DNA of 64,000 nucleotides from Oscillospiraceae bacterium (GCA_018385135.1 JAHAWY010000050.1:1-64000); one strand, 5' to 3'; shown: positions 1-8,685, numbered from the stretch's first letter. Numbers and translations: made by a program. The notes: generated by a model from the sequence alone, not told the origin.

Positions 1-1
1 C

Positions 2-400
2 CCGTTCGATGGGTATGCTGGGGAAAGTGTTTTGCTCTTTGACGAATTTGCCAGCAGCTTCCGCATACAGGATATGAACAACTACCTTGACGGCTATCCT
101 TTAGCGCTGCCTGCCCGCTATTCCAACAAGCAAGCCTGCTATGACAAGGTCTTCATTATCAGCAATCTAGACTTGCGAGACCAGTATTCTTTTGCTCGTA
201 TCAATCAGCAAGAGGTGTGGGCGGCTTTCGTCAGGCGCATACATAAGGTCATTCGCTTTTATGCAGACGGCTCACGGCAAGAGTACGAAACGAAAGACTA
301 CCTTGCCCGCACTGACACATGGAAGGAACTGCCCGCAGATATGGAAACGCCTTTTGAAAGTGCGCAAAAAATCCATATGAAAGGAGATAGCGGAGCATGA
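2..400 (+). CDS. C-terminal part of a Rep/helicase-like replication initiation protein of a mobile element (5' end outside window)
   Basis: The frame stays open to the window edge (PFDGYAGESVLLFDEFASSF...). The motif FDEF...YLDGYPLALPARYSNKQACYDKVFIISNLDL resembles Rep proteins of integrative/rolling-circle-type Firmicute elements. Confidence 0.6.
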   Translation, partial: PFDGYAGESVLLFDEFASSFRIQDMNNYLDGYPLALPARYSNKQACYDKVFIISNLDLRDQYSFARINQQEVWAAFVRRIHKVIRFYADGSRQEYETKDYLARTDTWKELPADMETPFESAQKIHMKGDSGA

Positions 401-585
401 ATGAAAGCACAAGTGTTTTCTCCGAATACCCCGATATAGTCACGCCCAATGACCTTATGAAAATGCTCCGCATAGGAAGAAACGCAGCATATAGCTTACT
501 GCAAAACAACACTATTCCGAGCTTCCGAGTAGGCAAGCGATATAAAATAAGTAAGCAAAGCGTTATAGAGTATATTTCACAGTAA
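397..585 (+). CDS. Excisionase-like / helix-turn-helix DNA-binding protein
   Basis: 62 aa, with MTPNDLMKMLRIGRNAAYSLLQNNTIPSFRVGKRYKISKQSVIEYI-type HTH_17 pattern. Overlaps the rep gene by 4 nt and lies directly before the integrase. Confidence 0.75.
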   Translation: MNESTSVFSEYPDIVTPNDLMKMLRIGRNAAYSLLQNNTIPSFRVGKRYKISKQSVIEYISQ

Positions 586-611
586 ATAGAGCGCAAAAAT
601 ACGCGAAATGC

Positions 612-640
612 TTGATAATTCAGCACATTTCTGATATAAT
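612..640 (+). promoter_or_regulatory. Sigma-A-type promoter upstream of the integrase
   Basis: TTGATA (612-617), 17 bp spacer, TATAAT (635-640). The -10 overlaps a CTGATA-N9-TATCAG dyad. Confidence 0.6.
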
Positions 641-685
641 TACGTTATCAGTGATGGGCTGCCTGTTACGAAAGAGAGGTTAGTT

Positions 686-1834
686 TTGACAGGTAGTCTA
701 CAAGTAAAATCCGATACCTTTTATGCAGTCCTTAACTTCAAGGATGATAGCGGAAAGCGTAAACAAAAATGGGTTTGTCTCAATATGCCGGTAAAGAACA
801 ACAAGCGCAAGGCAGAGCAGCGTTTAGCTGAGCTGCTAGCTGAAAACGATGGTACAGCGTATATAGAGCCAACAAAGATTTTGTTTTGTGATTACGTTAA
901 GCTGTGGGTTGAAGGAGAAAGAGGCAAAGTACAAGTAACAACCTATGACAACTATGTTCATATGCTAAACCGGCACATTTATCCTTACTTTAAGAAGCTT
1001 GGTTTGCCGCTTGCCAAGGTCACACCCAGCGTTATACAGAAGTATCATGCTGATAAGCTCTCGGAGGGCTTGAGTCCGAACACGGTTATCAAGCACCACG
1101 CCATAATGAGAACGTCTTTGCAGCAGGCATACAAAGCAAAGCTTGTGAGAGAAAATGTGGCTGACCTAGTTGAAAAGCCCAAACGAGCTAAATACCATGG
1201 AAGCTTCTACAACGCTGACGAATTAAACAAGCTGCTCGCAGTGGCAAAAGGCACGACAATTGAAACGCCGGTGTTTCTAGCTGCATATTTCGGCTTGCGG
1301 CGGTCAGAAATAATCGGACTCCGTTGGGAAGCAGTTGACTTTGTAAGTAAGACGGTGACGGTAAAGCATAAGGTGGTAAGAGCCAAGCTAGACGGCAAGA
1401 TGACAATTCAAGCCACGGACGAACTTAAAACGCAGTCCAGTTACCGTGTCCTGCCGCTCAATGATACGCTTCTTGCATATCTAAAAGATGTCAAGTCAAA
1501 GCAGGAGAGAAACCGAGAGAGGAACTGCAACAGTCACAATCATGAGTATGATGATTATGTGTGAGTCAATGAAATTGGCGATTTAATAAACCCCGACTAT
1601 GTGACAAGCACTTTTGAAAAAATCATCAAGAATAACGGACTAAAGCCGATTAGGTTTCACGACCTCCGGCACTCATGCGCGTCGCTTCTTTTGGCTTTGG
1701 GCTACTCAATGAAGGATATTCAAGGTTGGCTAGGTCACAGTAATTATCAGACAACAGCAAACTTGTACAGCCACGTTGACCCGCAAAACAAGAAAAATAT
1801 GATACAAGGGCTTTCTAACACCTTGACCTTTTGA
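686..1834 (+). pseudogene. Tyrosine recombinase/integrase interrupted by an in-frame TGA at 1562-1564
   Basis: ORFs 686-1564 and 1601-1834 are in the same frame, and the bases between them read on without another stop (...HEYDDYV*VNEIGDLINPDYVTSTFEKI...). Arm, core and catalytic motifs are present (GLRRSEIIGLRW; HDLRHSCASLL; GHSNYQTTANLYSHV). Start is a TTG at 686. Confidence 0.85.
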
Positions 1835-1887
1835 ATGTTAGAAGAATGTTAGAAATGCCGCTAAGGCGCGGGGCGCTTTGAGCATGA

Positions 1888-1922
1888 AAAAGCCCTGTAA
1901 CCATTGCGATTACAGGGCTTTT
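1888..1922. terminator. Rho-independent terminator hairpin between integrase and tRNA-fMet, likely bidirectional
   Basis: Stem aaagccctgtaa / ttacagggcttt, with A/T tracts on both flanks. Confidence 0.8.
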
Positions 1923-1924
1923 GG

Positions 1925-2001
<77 letters not shown>

Positions 2002-2043
2002 ATATTGATTTTCGGAGACTGCGCTCCTTATCAAAGCTTAATT

Positions 2044-2072
2044 AGATTACCACGCATAGATGCGCTTGTCAA
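2044..2072 (-). promoter_or_regulatory. Sigma-A promoter for tRNA-fMet
   Basis: On the minus strand TTGACA (2072-2067), 17 bp spacer, TAATCT (2049-2044). Confidence 0.7.
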
Positions 2073-2266
2073 GTGTTTTGTTGGAAAGACCAAAATGTTA
2101 CAAAAAATACTAATGTGTGAAAAAGAAGATGATTGGACAAAATGTTGTGAAGCTCAAATTTGATGTTTATTAGAATAAAAACTTGTGGTAATATATGAGT
2201 ATGTTGTTAAAAAGTATCCCCGTTGCTTCTTCGCGTGAAGCGAAGATGAGATGAAAGGAAATATTG

Positions 2267-3523
2267 ATGTATATTGATTTACTGAAACTTGAGAATTTTA
2301 AGGGTATTACCAATATGGAACTGCCGTTGAACGGCAGAAGCTCCGTCTTTTTCGGCGTAAACGGAGTCGGTAAGTCTTCTATACTGCTTGCGGTTAATAT
2401 CTTGTTTTCAAATATAATAAACAAAATCGTTGCAAATAGGTTTAAGCAAGGCATTTCGATTGATTTCAACGATATTACTTTTGGAAAAACGAGAGCTAGC
2501 ATAAGCGCTGAGTTTCAGATGGAAGGATTTCCTTGTGGATACGCCAGACATATAGATAAAAATGCTAACAGAAGGACTCACAACAGAATTGAGCTGGATA
2601 ACCTCTACAATTTGTTTGAAGCTCTTTTCTTGGTCGTTCCTGAAGCGAATATGCCAATTCTTGTTAATTACGGCGTTAATAGATCTGTTGTTGACATCCC
2701 TCTCAGAATAAGGACTAAACACGAATTTGACAAACTGTCAACGTATCAGAATGCGATAGAAAGCAAGATAGATTTCCGCACCTTTTTTGAGTGGTACAGG
2801 TATCAAGAGGATTTTGAAAATCAAGTAAAAGTAAGAGAAGATCCAAATTACTCCGATGTTTCCCTGAGGGCGGCGCAGACTGCCATTACATCTTTTATGG
2901 AAGGCTTTTCAAATCTTCGCGTAGACAGAAATCCGTTGGCAATGAAGATTACGAAGCAGGGGCGTGATTTGAGGATTGAGCAGCTCTCTGACGGAGAGAA
3001 ATGTACGATAGCGCTTTTAGGCGATTTGTCCAGACGATTGGCACTTGCAAATCCTTCGTTAGATAACCCGCTTGAAGGTAAAGGAATTGTCTTGATAGAT
3101 GAGATAGAGCTGCATATGCACACCCAGTGGCAAAGGAAGATACTTCCAAAGCTAAAAGAGATCTTTCCCAATATTCAGTTTTTGATTACGACCCATTCAC
3201 CGCAGGTTCTCGGAGAAATTGACGATTCTTACAATCTGTTCTTTTTGGAACGCAGCGGTTATCTAAGCGCCTGCACCCGGATTGACTCGCTCTATGGTTG
3301 GGATTCCAATACGATATTGGAAGACAAAATGAATACTCCGAGCAGGAATAGCGATATTCAGGAAAAATCCAAGCTTATGTTTCAAATGATTTCTGAAAAA
3401 AAGTACAGAGAGGCTTCAGCATTGGCTGACGATATAGCGGTTGTTACAAACGACGCGAATGAAGATGTCACTTATGCTAGAGTGTTGATTGCAAAAGGGT
3501 TGAGAAATGAAAAGAATAGTTAA
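2267..3523 (+). CDS. ptuA: AAA family ATPase, PtuA-like (Septu-type defence ATPase)
   Basis: RecF/OLD-like ATPase: N-terminal LENFKGI...VFFGVNGVGKSSIL Walker A, LSDGEKCTIALLGDLSRRLA signature, GIVLIDEIELHMHTQWQRKILPKLKEIFPNIQFLITTHSPQVL Walker B/switch. Followed with a 17 nt overlap by an HNH gene. ATG 2267 has an AAAGGA RBS; the track uses an upstream TTG. Confidence 0.75.
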   Translation: MYIDLLKLENFKGITNMELPLNGRSSVFFGVNGVGKSSILLAVNILFSNIINKIVANRFKQGISIDFNDITFGKTRASISAEFQMEGFPCGYARHIDKNANRRTHNRIELDNLYNLFEALFLVVPEANMPILVNYGVNRSVVDIPLRIRTKHEFDKLSTYQNAIESKIDFRTFFEWYRYQEDFENQVKVREDPNYSDVSLRAAQTAITSFMEGFSNLRVDRNPLAMKITKQGRDLRIEQLSDGEKCTIALLGDLSRRLALANPSLDNPLEGKGIVLIDEIELHMHTQWQRKILPKLKEIFPNIQFLITTHSPQVLGEIDDSYNLFFLERSGYLSACTRIDSLYGWDSNTILEDKMNTPSRNSDIQEKSKLMFQMISEKKYREASALADDIAVVTNDANEDVTYARVLIAKGLRNEKNS

Positions 3524-4136
3524 GTTATCAGAGCCTCAGACCTTTTCAGCCTGGAAGACAAAATTTCAGGCTGAAAAGGGCAGGATGCCTACATATATGG
3601 ATCTGGTCGGAAAAGAAAAGCAGGATTTAAAAGAAACGCTTCTTGATGAACAGGGATATATTTGCTGTTACTGTATGAAGAGAATTGAGACGTACAATTC
3701 CCATATTGAGCATTTTCGACCTAAATCTGATCCTAAATACAGTGCTTTGGATCTCGACTACAACAATATGTTTGCGTCGTGTAACGGTGCAAAGGAAAAT
3801 GGAGAGAATTGCGGACATCGCAAGGATGCGTGGTTTGACGAGAACACCACTGTATGCCCGCTGGAGGAAGATGTTGAAGAACTCTTTACATATCTCCCGA
3901 ATGGTGAAATCATAGCGGCGAATGGCAACCCCGGAGCTGCCGAAACAATAGCCAGGTTTGGACTTGATACAAAGCTGCTGACTAATCATCGTTATGCAGC
4001 TATTCGGGCGGCGATTAATCAAGGCGCTCTGAAAGATGTTGATGATTGGCTGAGCTTCTTCGAGGAAAAGGATGCCGACGGATGCTATCAGCCTTTTTGC
4101 CAAGCTGTTGTTTGCGTTTTACGCAGTTTAGCATAA
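3507..4136 (+). CDS. ptuB: HNH endonuclease, TIGR02646/PtuB-like
   Basis: LLDEQGYICCYCMKRIETYNSHIEHFRPKSDPKYSALDLDYNNMFASCNGAKENGENCGHRKDAW matches the CxxC...HIEHFRPK...N...SC...CGxxK pattern of the retron/Septu-associated HNH family. Confidence 0.8.
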   Translation: MKRIVKLSEPQTFSAWKTKFQAEKGRMPTYMDLVGKEKQDLKETLLDEQGYICCYCMKRIETYNSHIEHFRPKSDPKYSALDLDYNNMFASCNGAKENGENCGHRKDAWFDENTTVCPLEEDVEELFTYLPNGEIIAANGNPGAAETIARFGLDTKLLTNHRYAAIRAAINQGALKDVDDWLSFFEEKDADGCYQPFCQAVVCVLRSLA

Positions 4137-4202
4137 AAAGTGTTTAAAACCTATTAAACCGGTCAAAAACAAGCATCAACAATAAGCTCCAAAAACAAAA
4201 AT

Positions 4203-4243
4203 GCAGCCCGCAAAATACTGAAATATCAGTGTTTTGCGGGCTG
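4203..4243. terminator. Long inverted repeat between the ptuAB-like genes and tRNA-Arg
   Basis: gcagcccgcaaaatactga / tcagtgttttgcgggctgc, about 19 bp stem with one wobble/mismatch. Confidence 0.75.
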
Positions 4244-4250
4244 CCTGCTT

Positions 4251-4327
4251 TGGTACGCCCTGAGGAATTCGAATCCCCGGCCTTCTGGTCCGTAGCCAGA
4301 CGCTCTATCCAGCTGAGCTAAGGGCGC
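4251..4327 (-). tRNA. tRNA-Arg (anticodon ACG), CCA encoded
   Basis: The reverse complement GCGCCCTTAGCTCAGCTGGATAGAGCGTCTGGCTACGGACCAGAAGGCCGGGGATTCGAATTCCTCAGGGCGTACCA folds as a canonical 77 nt tRNA. Confidence 0.95.
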
Positions 4328-4347
4328 ATATTTTTGAACGCTTGAGT

Positions 4348-4376
4348 ATAATAACACAGGCGTTTACAAAATGCAA
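4348..4376 (-). promoter_or_regulatory. Promoter for tRNA-Arg
   Basis: On the minus strand TTGCAT, 17 bp spacer, TATTAT. Confidence 0.6.
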
Positions 4377-4425
4377 GCCTTTTTTTGCTAAGCTGAAAAT
4401 TTTTTTGGCGACAGGGCGCAGACGC

Positions 4426-4605
4426 CTAGAAGCTCATAGAATCTCCGATGTTTTCAACAATATCGCCCATTGTTTTCAGCGCCTTGCTGATCACGTTTTT
4501 CCTCTTATGCGTTGATTTGCAGGAGGAAGACGTCGCCGCCATGCTGATCGCGGAGCCTACTACCAGTCCAAGCGCCATTCCTTTGGCAAAGTTCATACAA
4601 CCCAT
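4426..4605 (-). CDS. Small hypothetical protein (59 aa), not in the supplied ORF track
   Basis: ATG at 4605-4603 preceded by AAGGAG; translation MGCMNFAKGMALGLVVGSAISMAATSSSCKSTHKRKNVISKALKTMGDIVENIGDSMSF*. Hydrophobic N-terminal segment with a basic/amphipathic tail. Confidence 0.6.
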   Translation of the reverse strand: MGCMNFAKGMALGLVVGSAISMAATSSSCKSTHKRKNVISKALKTMGDIVENIGDSMSF

Positions 4606-4724
4606 CTAATTTGACTCCTTTCCGATTTGTCGATGATAGTATGTGCAGTTCGTTTCAATTATATTTTGCTTTGCGCGAAACGAAAGAGAGCTTTTAGTTT
4701 TTAAGGCATAGAATATGAATTAGT

Positions 4725-4754
4725 TTGCACTTGAACGGGTAGTTATGCTATAAT
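4725..4754 (+). promoter_or_regulatory. Promoter upstream of ymdB
   Basis: TTGCAC, 18 bp spacer, TATAAT (4749-4754). Confidence 0.5.
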
Positions 4755-4837
4755 GCAATTTGTGTAATTGCGCCATTTTCTGCCGAGGCTTATTCAATAC
4801 AGGCACAGGCGCATTTCTCCGAAAGGAAAAGCAGATA

Positions 4838-5614
4838 ATGACAGTCAACATTCTCGCAGTGGGAGACGTTTGCGGAAAGCCCGGTCTGGATTTTCTGCGC
4901 AAGCATCTTTCGACAGTCAAAAAGGATAAAAACATTTCCTTCACCGTGGTTAACGGCGAAAATGCCAATGTTGTCGGCATTACACCCGCGCAGGCGGAGG
5001 AGATCTTCGCCGCCGGGGCGGACGTTGTCACGCTTGGCAACCACACATGGACGCGCTGGGAGCTAAAGGAATATCTTGACGACAACAACAAAATCCTCCG
5101 CCCGGCAAACTTCGCGCTCTGCTGTCCGGGCTATGGTCACGGCGTTTATGAAACAAGCTTCGGCGATGTGGCGGTGATCAGCCTAATGGGGCGCTTTACG
5201 CTTGATGCGAATACGGACAATCCCTACTATGTTGCCGATGAAATACTATCGTCTTTAAAAAATACAAAGCTGATCCTTATGGATTACCACGCGGAGGCTA
5301 CGAGCGAAAAAGCGGCTATGGGCTATTATATGGACGGGAGAGTGTCTGCTGTTTGGGGAACACACACGCACGTTCAGACCTCGGATGCCGGCGTGCTGCC
5401 GAAGGGTACGGGCTATATTACGGATCTTGGCATGACCGGCGCGGCCGTTTCCGTTCTCGGCATCAACCCGCAGCAGAGCATTGATAAATTCCTCGGTGCG
5501 CCGCCTCGGCGCTACGAGTCCGCGCCAGGTCCGGGCAAAATGGAATGCGCCGTTTTTACACTGGATACAGAAACGGGACGTTGTCTTAATGTGGAGGCAT
5601 TGAGAATTCTATGA
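4838..5614 (+). CDS. ymdB: YmdB-family metallophosphoesterase (TIGR00282)
   Basis: MTVNILAVGDVCGKPGLDFLRKHL...VVNGENAN..GITPAQAEEIFAAGADVVTLGNHTW...VWGTHTHVQTSDAGVLPKGTGYITDLGMTG. ATG 4838 with an RBS is preferred over the track start at 4760. Confidence 0.9.
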   Translation: MTVNILAVGDVCGKPGLDFLRKHLSTVKKDKNISFTVVNGENANVVGITPAQAEEIFAAGADVVTLGNHTWTRWELKEYLDDNNKILRPANFALCCPGYGHGVYETSFGDVAVISLMGRFTLDANTDNPYYVADEILSSLKNTKLILMDYHAEATSEKAAMGYYMDGRVSAVWGTHTHVQTSDAGVLPKGTGYITDLGMTGAAVSVLGINPQQSIDKFLGAPPRRYESAPGPGKMECAVFTLDTETGRCLNVEALRIL

Positions 5615-6714
5615 GAGAGATTAAGCTGCTGCACGCGGCAGACCTGCATCTTGACTCCGCGTTTGAATCGCTTTCGCCGGAGCAGGCGAAAGAACGCAGA
5701 CAAGGTCAGAGAGAAATACTGTTCAAGCTCGCCGAGGTAGCTCTGCGCCGCGGCGTTGACGCAGTGCTTCTTTGCGGCGATGTTTTTAACGGCGTGGAAA
5801 ACGACAGGGCAACGGAGCGCGACTTTTGCCGCGCAATGGGCGCGCTGCCTTGTCCTGTGCTGATAGCCCCCGGCAACCACGACCCCTACACCGCCTACTC
5901 AATGTGGGAGACCGTACATCTGCCGGAAAACATATACGTTTTCAAAAACGAGGAGATAGAGGGCGTTGAGCTGCCGGGTGTACACGCGCGCTTTTGGGGC
6001 GCGGGCTTTCAAACTGCCTTTTGCCGTCCGCTGCTGAAGGATTTTCAGGCGCCGGAGAAGCGTCAGGACATTCCGGATATCATGCTGCTGCACGCAGACG
6101 TCGGCAATGGTGAATCCGCCTATAACGGCATCAGCCGCGAGGATATTCTCCGCAGTGGTATGGACTATATCGCCCTTGGGCATATTCATGCGGGTACACC
6201 GCTTAAAATGGCGGGAGAGGTTGCTTACGCATACCCCGGCTGCACCGAGGGGCGCGGCTTTGACGAGACGGGTGAGAAGGGCGCGCTTCTCGTAACGGTT
6301 TCCGATGCGGGCGTGGAGGCGGAGTTCGTCCCCCTCGGCGGCGTGCGCTATGAGATAGTCAGCGTGGATATCTCCGACGGTGAGCCGGTCAGGGCTATTT
6401 TAAAGGCGGTGGCGGGACTTTCCACCAAAGACTGCTGCCGTGTAATACTTACGGGCGAGTGCGATGAGCTGCCGGATATCCCGCAGATACGCAAGGAGCT
6501 TGAAAACTGCTTCGGAGAGCTGCAAATTTTGGATGAAACCGTTCCCAAGCGCGACATATGGGCGCAAACGGGGCAGGACACGCTTTGCGGAATTTTCCTT
6601 TCAAGCCTAAAGGATATGTTTGACAACGCAAAGACCGACAAGGAGCGGCAGGTGATAGAGCTTGCCGTGCGCTTTGGGCTTGACGCTATGGGGAACGGGG
6701 GACAGCAGCCTTGA
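5611..6714 (+). CDS. DNA repair exonuclease, SbcD/YhaO-like metallophosphoesterase
   Basis: LLHAADLHLDSAFE...LCGDVFNG...IAPGNHDPY...ALGHIHAGTPL calcineurin-like motifs. Overlaps the ymdB stop by 4 nt. Confidence 0.85.
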   Translation: MREIKLLHAADLHLDSAFESLSPEQAKERRQGQREILFKLAEVALRRGVDAVLLCGDVFNGVENDRATERDFCRAMGALPCPVLIAPGNHDPYTAYSMWETVHLPENIYVFKNEEIEGVELPGVHARFWGAGFQTAFCRPLLKDFQAPEKRQDIPDIMLLHADVGNGESAYNGISREDILRSGMDYIALGHIHAGTPLKMAGEVAYAYPGCTEGRGFDETGEKGALLVTVSDAGVEAEFVPLGGVRYEIVSVDISDGEPVRAILKAVAGLSTKDCCRVILTGECDELPDIPQIRKELENCFGELQILDETVPKRDIWAQTGQDTLCGIFLSSLKDMFDNAKTDKERQVIELAVRFGLDAMGNGGQQP

Positions 6715-8663
6715 AAATAAACAAAATGACCGCCTCCTTCGGAAAGCTGCAAAATGAAACTCTGGAGCTGGGCGATGGTCTGAATATCATCTTTGCGCCT
6801 AACGAAAGCGGTAAATCCACCTGGTGCGGCTTTATAAAGGCGATGCTTTACGGCATAGACACGGCGACACGCGAAAAAAACGGCGTAAAGCCCGATAAAA
6901 TTAAATACGCTCCGTGGAGCGGCGTGCCGATGAGCGGCACAATGGACATTGAGTACGAGGGCAAAAGAATAACCCTTACCCGCCAGGGCAAGGCGTATGC
7001 GCCGATGAAGGATTTTAAGGCGACGCTCACAGGCACGAACGTCCCAGCCGGCAACATTCCCGCCTCCGCTGTCGGAGAAACGCTCGTAGGCGTAACCAAG
7101 GACGTTTTTGAGCGTTCGGCGTTTATAAGTCAAGGCAAGCTTGCCGTTGCGGGAAGCCCCGACCTTGAAAAGCGCGTTGCCGCCATCGTTCAGACGGGGC
7201 AGGAGAGCGTCTCTTATACCGAGGCGCAGGAACGGCTTCACGCCGAGATACGCCGCCGCAGATATAACCGCAGCGGCAGATTGCCGGAGCTGGAAAAGGA
7301 GATATCCGAAAACCGAGAAAAGCTCATTGAGGCGGTCAAGGAGTCTAAAAAGGGCGATGAGCTGAAGAAAGCCAAGCGCCAAGCCTTAGAGCGCCGTGAC
7401 GAGCTGCTGGACAAGGTTTCCGAGCTTCGCCGTCAGGCACGCTCGGAGTCGCTTGATAAGCTCTCGGGATATCGCGGGCGCATAAAGGCGATTGAAAAGG
7501 AATACGGCGAGCTGAGTAACCAGCTCGGCTTCGCCGGACGCGAGCTGGACGAAGGACTTTTCGGCAGGGAAGAGCCGCAAAAGAGCCGACAGCGCGTCAA
7601 TCTGGAAAAAATGAAGCTGATGAGCGCCGAAAAGGAGGCTCGCAGCGGCGGCACAGTTCCGCTTAACATAGCCATTCTCGCGGCGCTTGTGGTAATTGCC
7701 GCTGTTTTGGCGGTGTTTCAGTTTTACATTCCCGCAGGCGGTGTGGGCTGCTTGGCGATAATTCAGGCGGTGCGCCTTTCCAAGGCTATAAAAAAGGCAA
7801 AAAAAGCCGAGAATATGCGCTATAACATACTTGCACAGTACCGCTGCGAAAGCATGGACGAGGTCGATAAGCTGCTGGACGCTCATGAGGCGGCTTTCAA
7901 ACGCTTTTCCGAGCTGCAAGCTCAGCAGCAGGACGCGGCGGAAAGACTCAACGAGGCAAAGCGCCGTCAGGCTGAGCTTGACACCTCGCTTCTTCGTGAG
8001 CTGGATTTTGCCGATGGAGACAGCGATGCTGCGAAATATACAAAAATGCTTGAGGATGCAGAGCGCAGCCTGCGCAATATCCGCGAGGAGAGCGCCCTCT
8101 GGGAGGGCAAGCAGAGTATGCTGCCCGATATGGACGAGCTTCAAAAAAAGCTTGCCGAGCTAAACCGTGAATATGAGCAGGTAAAAATGGAATATGACGC
8201 GCTGGTGCTTGCCTCTGATGTGCTCGCCGAGGCGGATACCGATATTCAAAGGCGGCTTACCCCTCAGCTTAGCGCGCGCACGGCAGAGCTTTTCTCCCAG
8301 CTTACAGGCTCGCGCTACGACACTATTCTGCTCGACCGCGAGCTTCGCGCGGCGGCACGTCCGGTGGGGGACAGTGTTTCGCGCGAAGCGGCGTTTTTGA
8401 GCGCCGGAACTATCGACCAGCTTTATCTTTCCGTTCGTCTGGCAATATGTGAAATGGCGCTGCCTGAGGACAAGCAATGCCCCATCATCCTCGATGACGC
8501 GCTTGTAAACTTCGATGACGAGCGCTGCCGTTATGCCATCAAGGTTTTGAAGGACATCTCCAAAAAGCGGCAGGTGATACTTTTTAGCTGCCACTCCCGT
8601 GAGGCGGAAATGGCAAAAAATCTTAAATCTGTTAAAATAACGTCGCTTGGCGGCACGAGATAG
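6711..8663 (+). CDS. SbcC/YhaN-like AAA ATPase with coiled coil
   Basis: GLNIIFAPNESGKSTWCGFIKAMLYG Walker A, long coiled-coil with a hydrophobic insert, and a C-terminal ABC-type ATPase half (LSAGTIDQLYLSVRLAICEMA...PIILDDALVNFDD). Confidence 0.85.
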   Translation: MKINKMTASFGKLQNETLELGDGLNIIFAPNESGKSTWCGFIKAMLYGIDTATREKNGVKPDKIKYAPWSGVPMSGTMDIEYEGKRITLTRQGKAYAPMKDFKATLTGTNVPAGNIPASAVGETLVGVTKDVFERSAFISQGKLAVAGSPDLEKRVAAIVQTGQESVSYTEAQERLHAEIRRRRYNRSGRLPELEKEISENREKLIEAVKESKKGDELKKAKRQALERRDELLDKVSELRRQARSESLDKLSGYRGRIKAIEKEYGELSNQLGFAGRELDEGLFGREEPQKSRQRVNLEKMKLMSAEKEARSGGTVPLNIAILAALVVIAAVLAVFQFYIPAGGVGCLAIIQAVRLSKAIKKAKKAENMRYNILAQYRCESMDEVDKLLDAHEAAFKRFSELQAQQQDAAERLNEAKRRQAELDTSLLRELDFADGDSDAAKYTKMLEDAERSLRNIREESALWEGKQSMLPDMDELQKKLAELNREYEQVKMEYDALVLASDVLAEADTDIQRRLTPQLSARTAELFSQLTGSRYDTILLDRELRAAARPVGDSVSREAAFLSAGTIDQLYLSVRLAICEMALPEDKQCPIILDDALVNFDDERCRYAIKVLKDISKKRQVILFSCHSREAEMAKNLKSVKITSLGGTR

Positions 8664-8685
8664 TACCCCTTGAAAGGAAAGGTAA

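Noticed and set aside
1559-1564. Selenocysteine or general TGA recoding at the integrase stop
   Set aside because: Many genes in the window end normally at TGA, and no obvious SECIS-like element was recognised; a nonsense mutation or sequence error is simpler.
2005-2263. Possible retron msr-msd RNA upstream of the PtuAB-like genes
   Set aside because: No reverse transcriptase ORF in the locus, and only a short 7 bp hairpin; not enough to call a retron.
6348-7382. 344 aa minus-strand ORF opposite the SbcDC-like genes
   Set aside because: Antisense shadow ORF in high-GC coding sequence; the plus strand has clear domain motifs.
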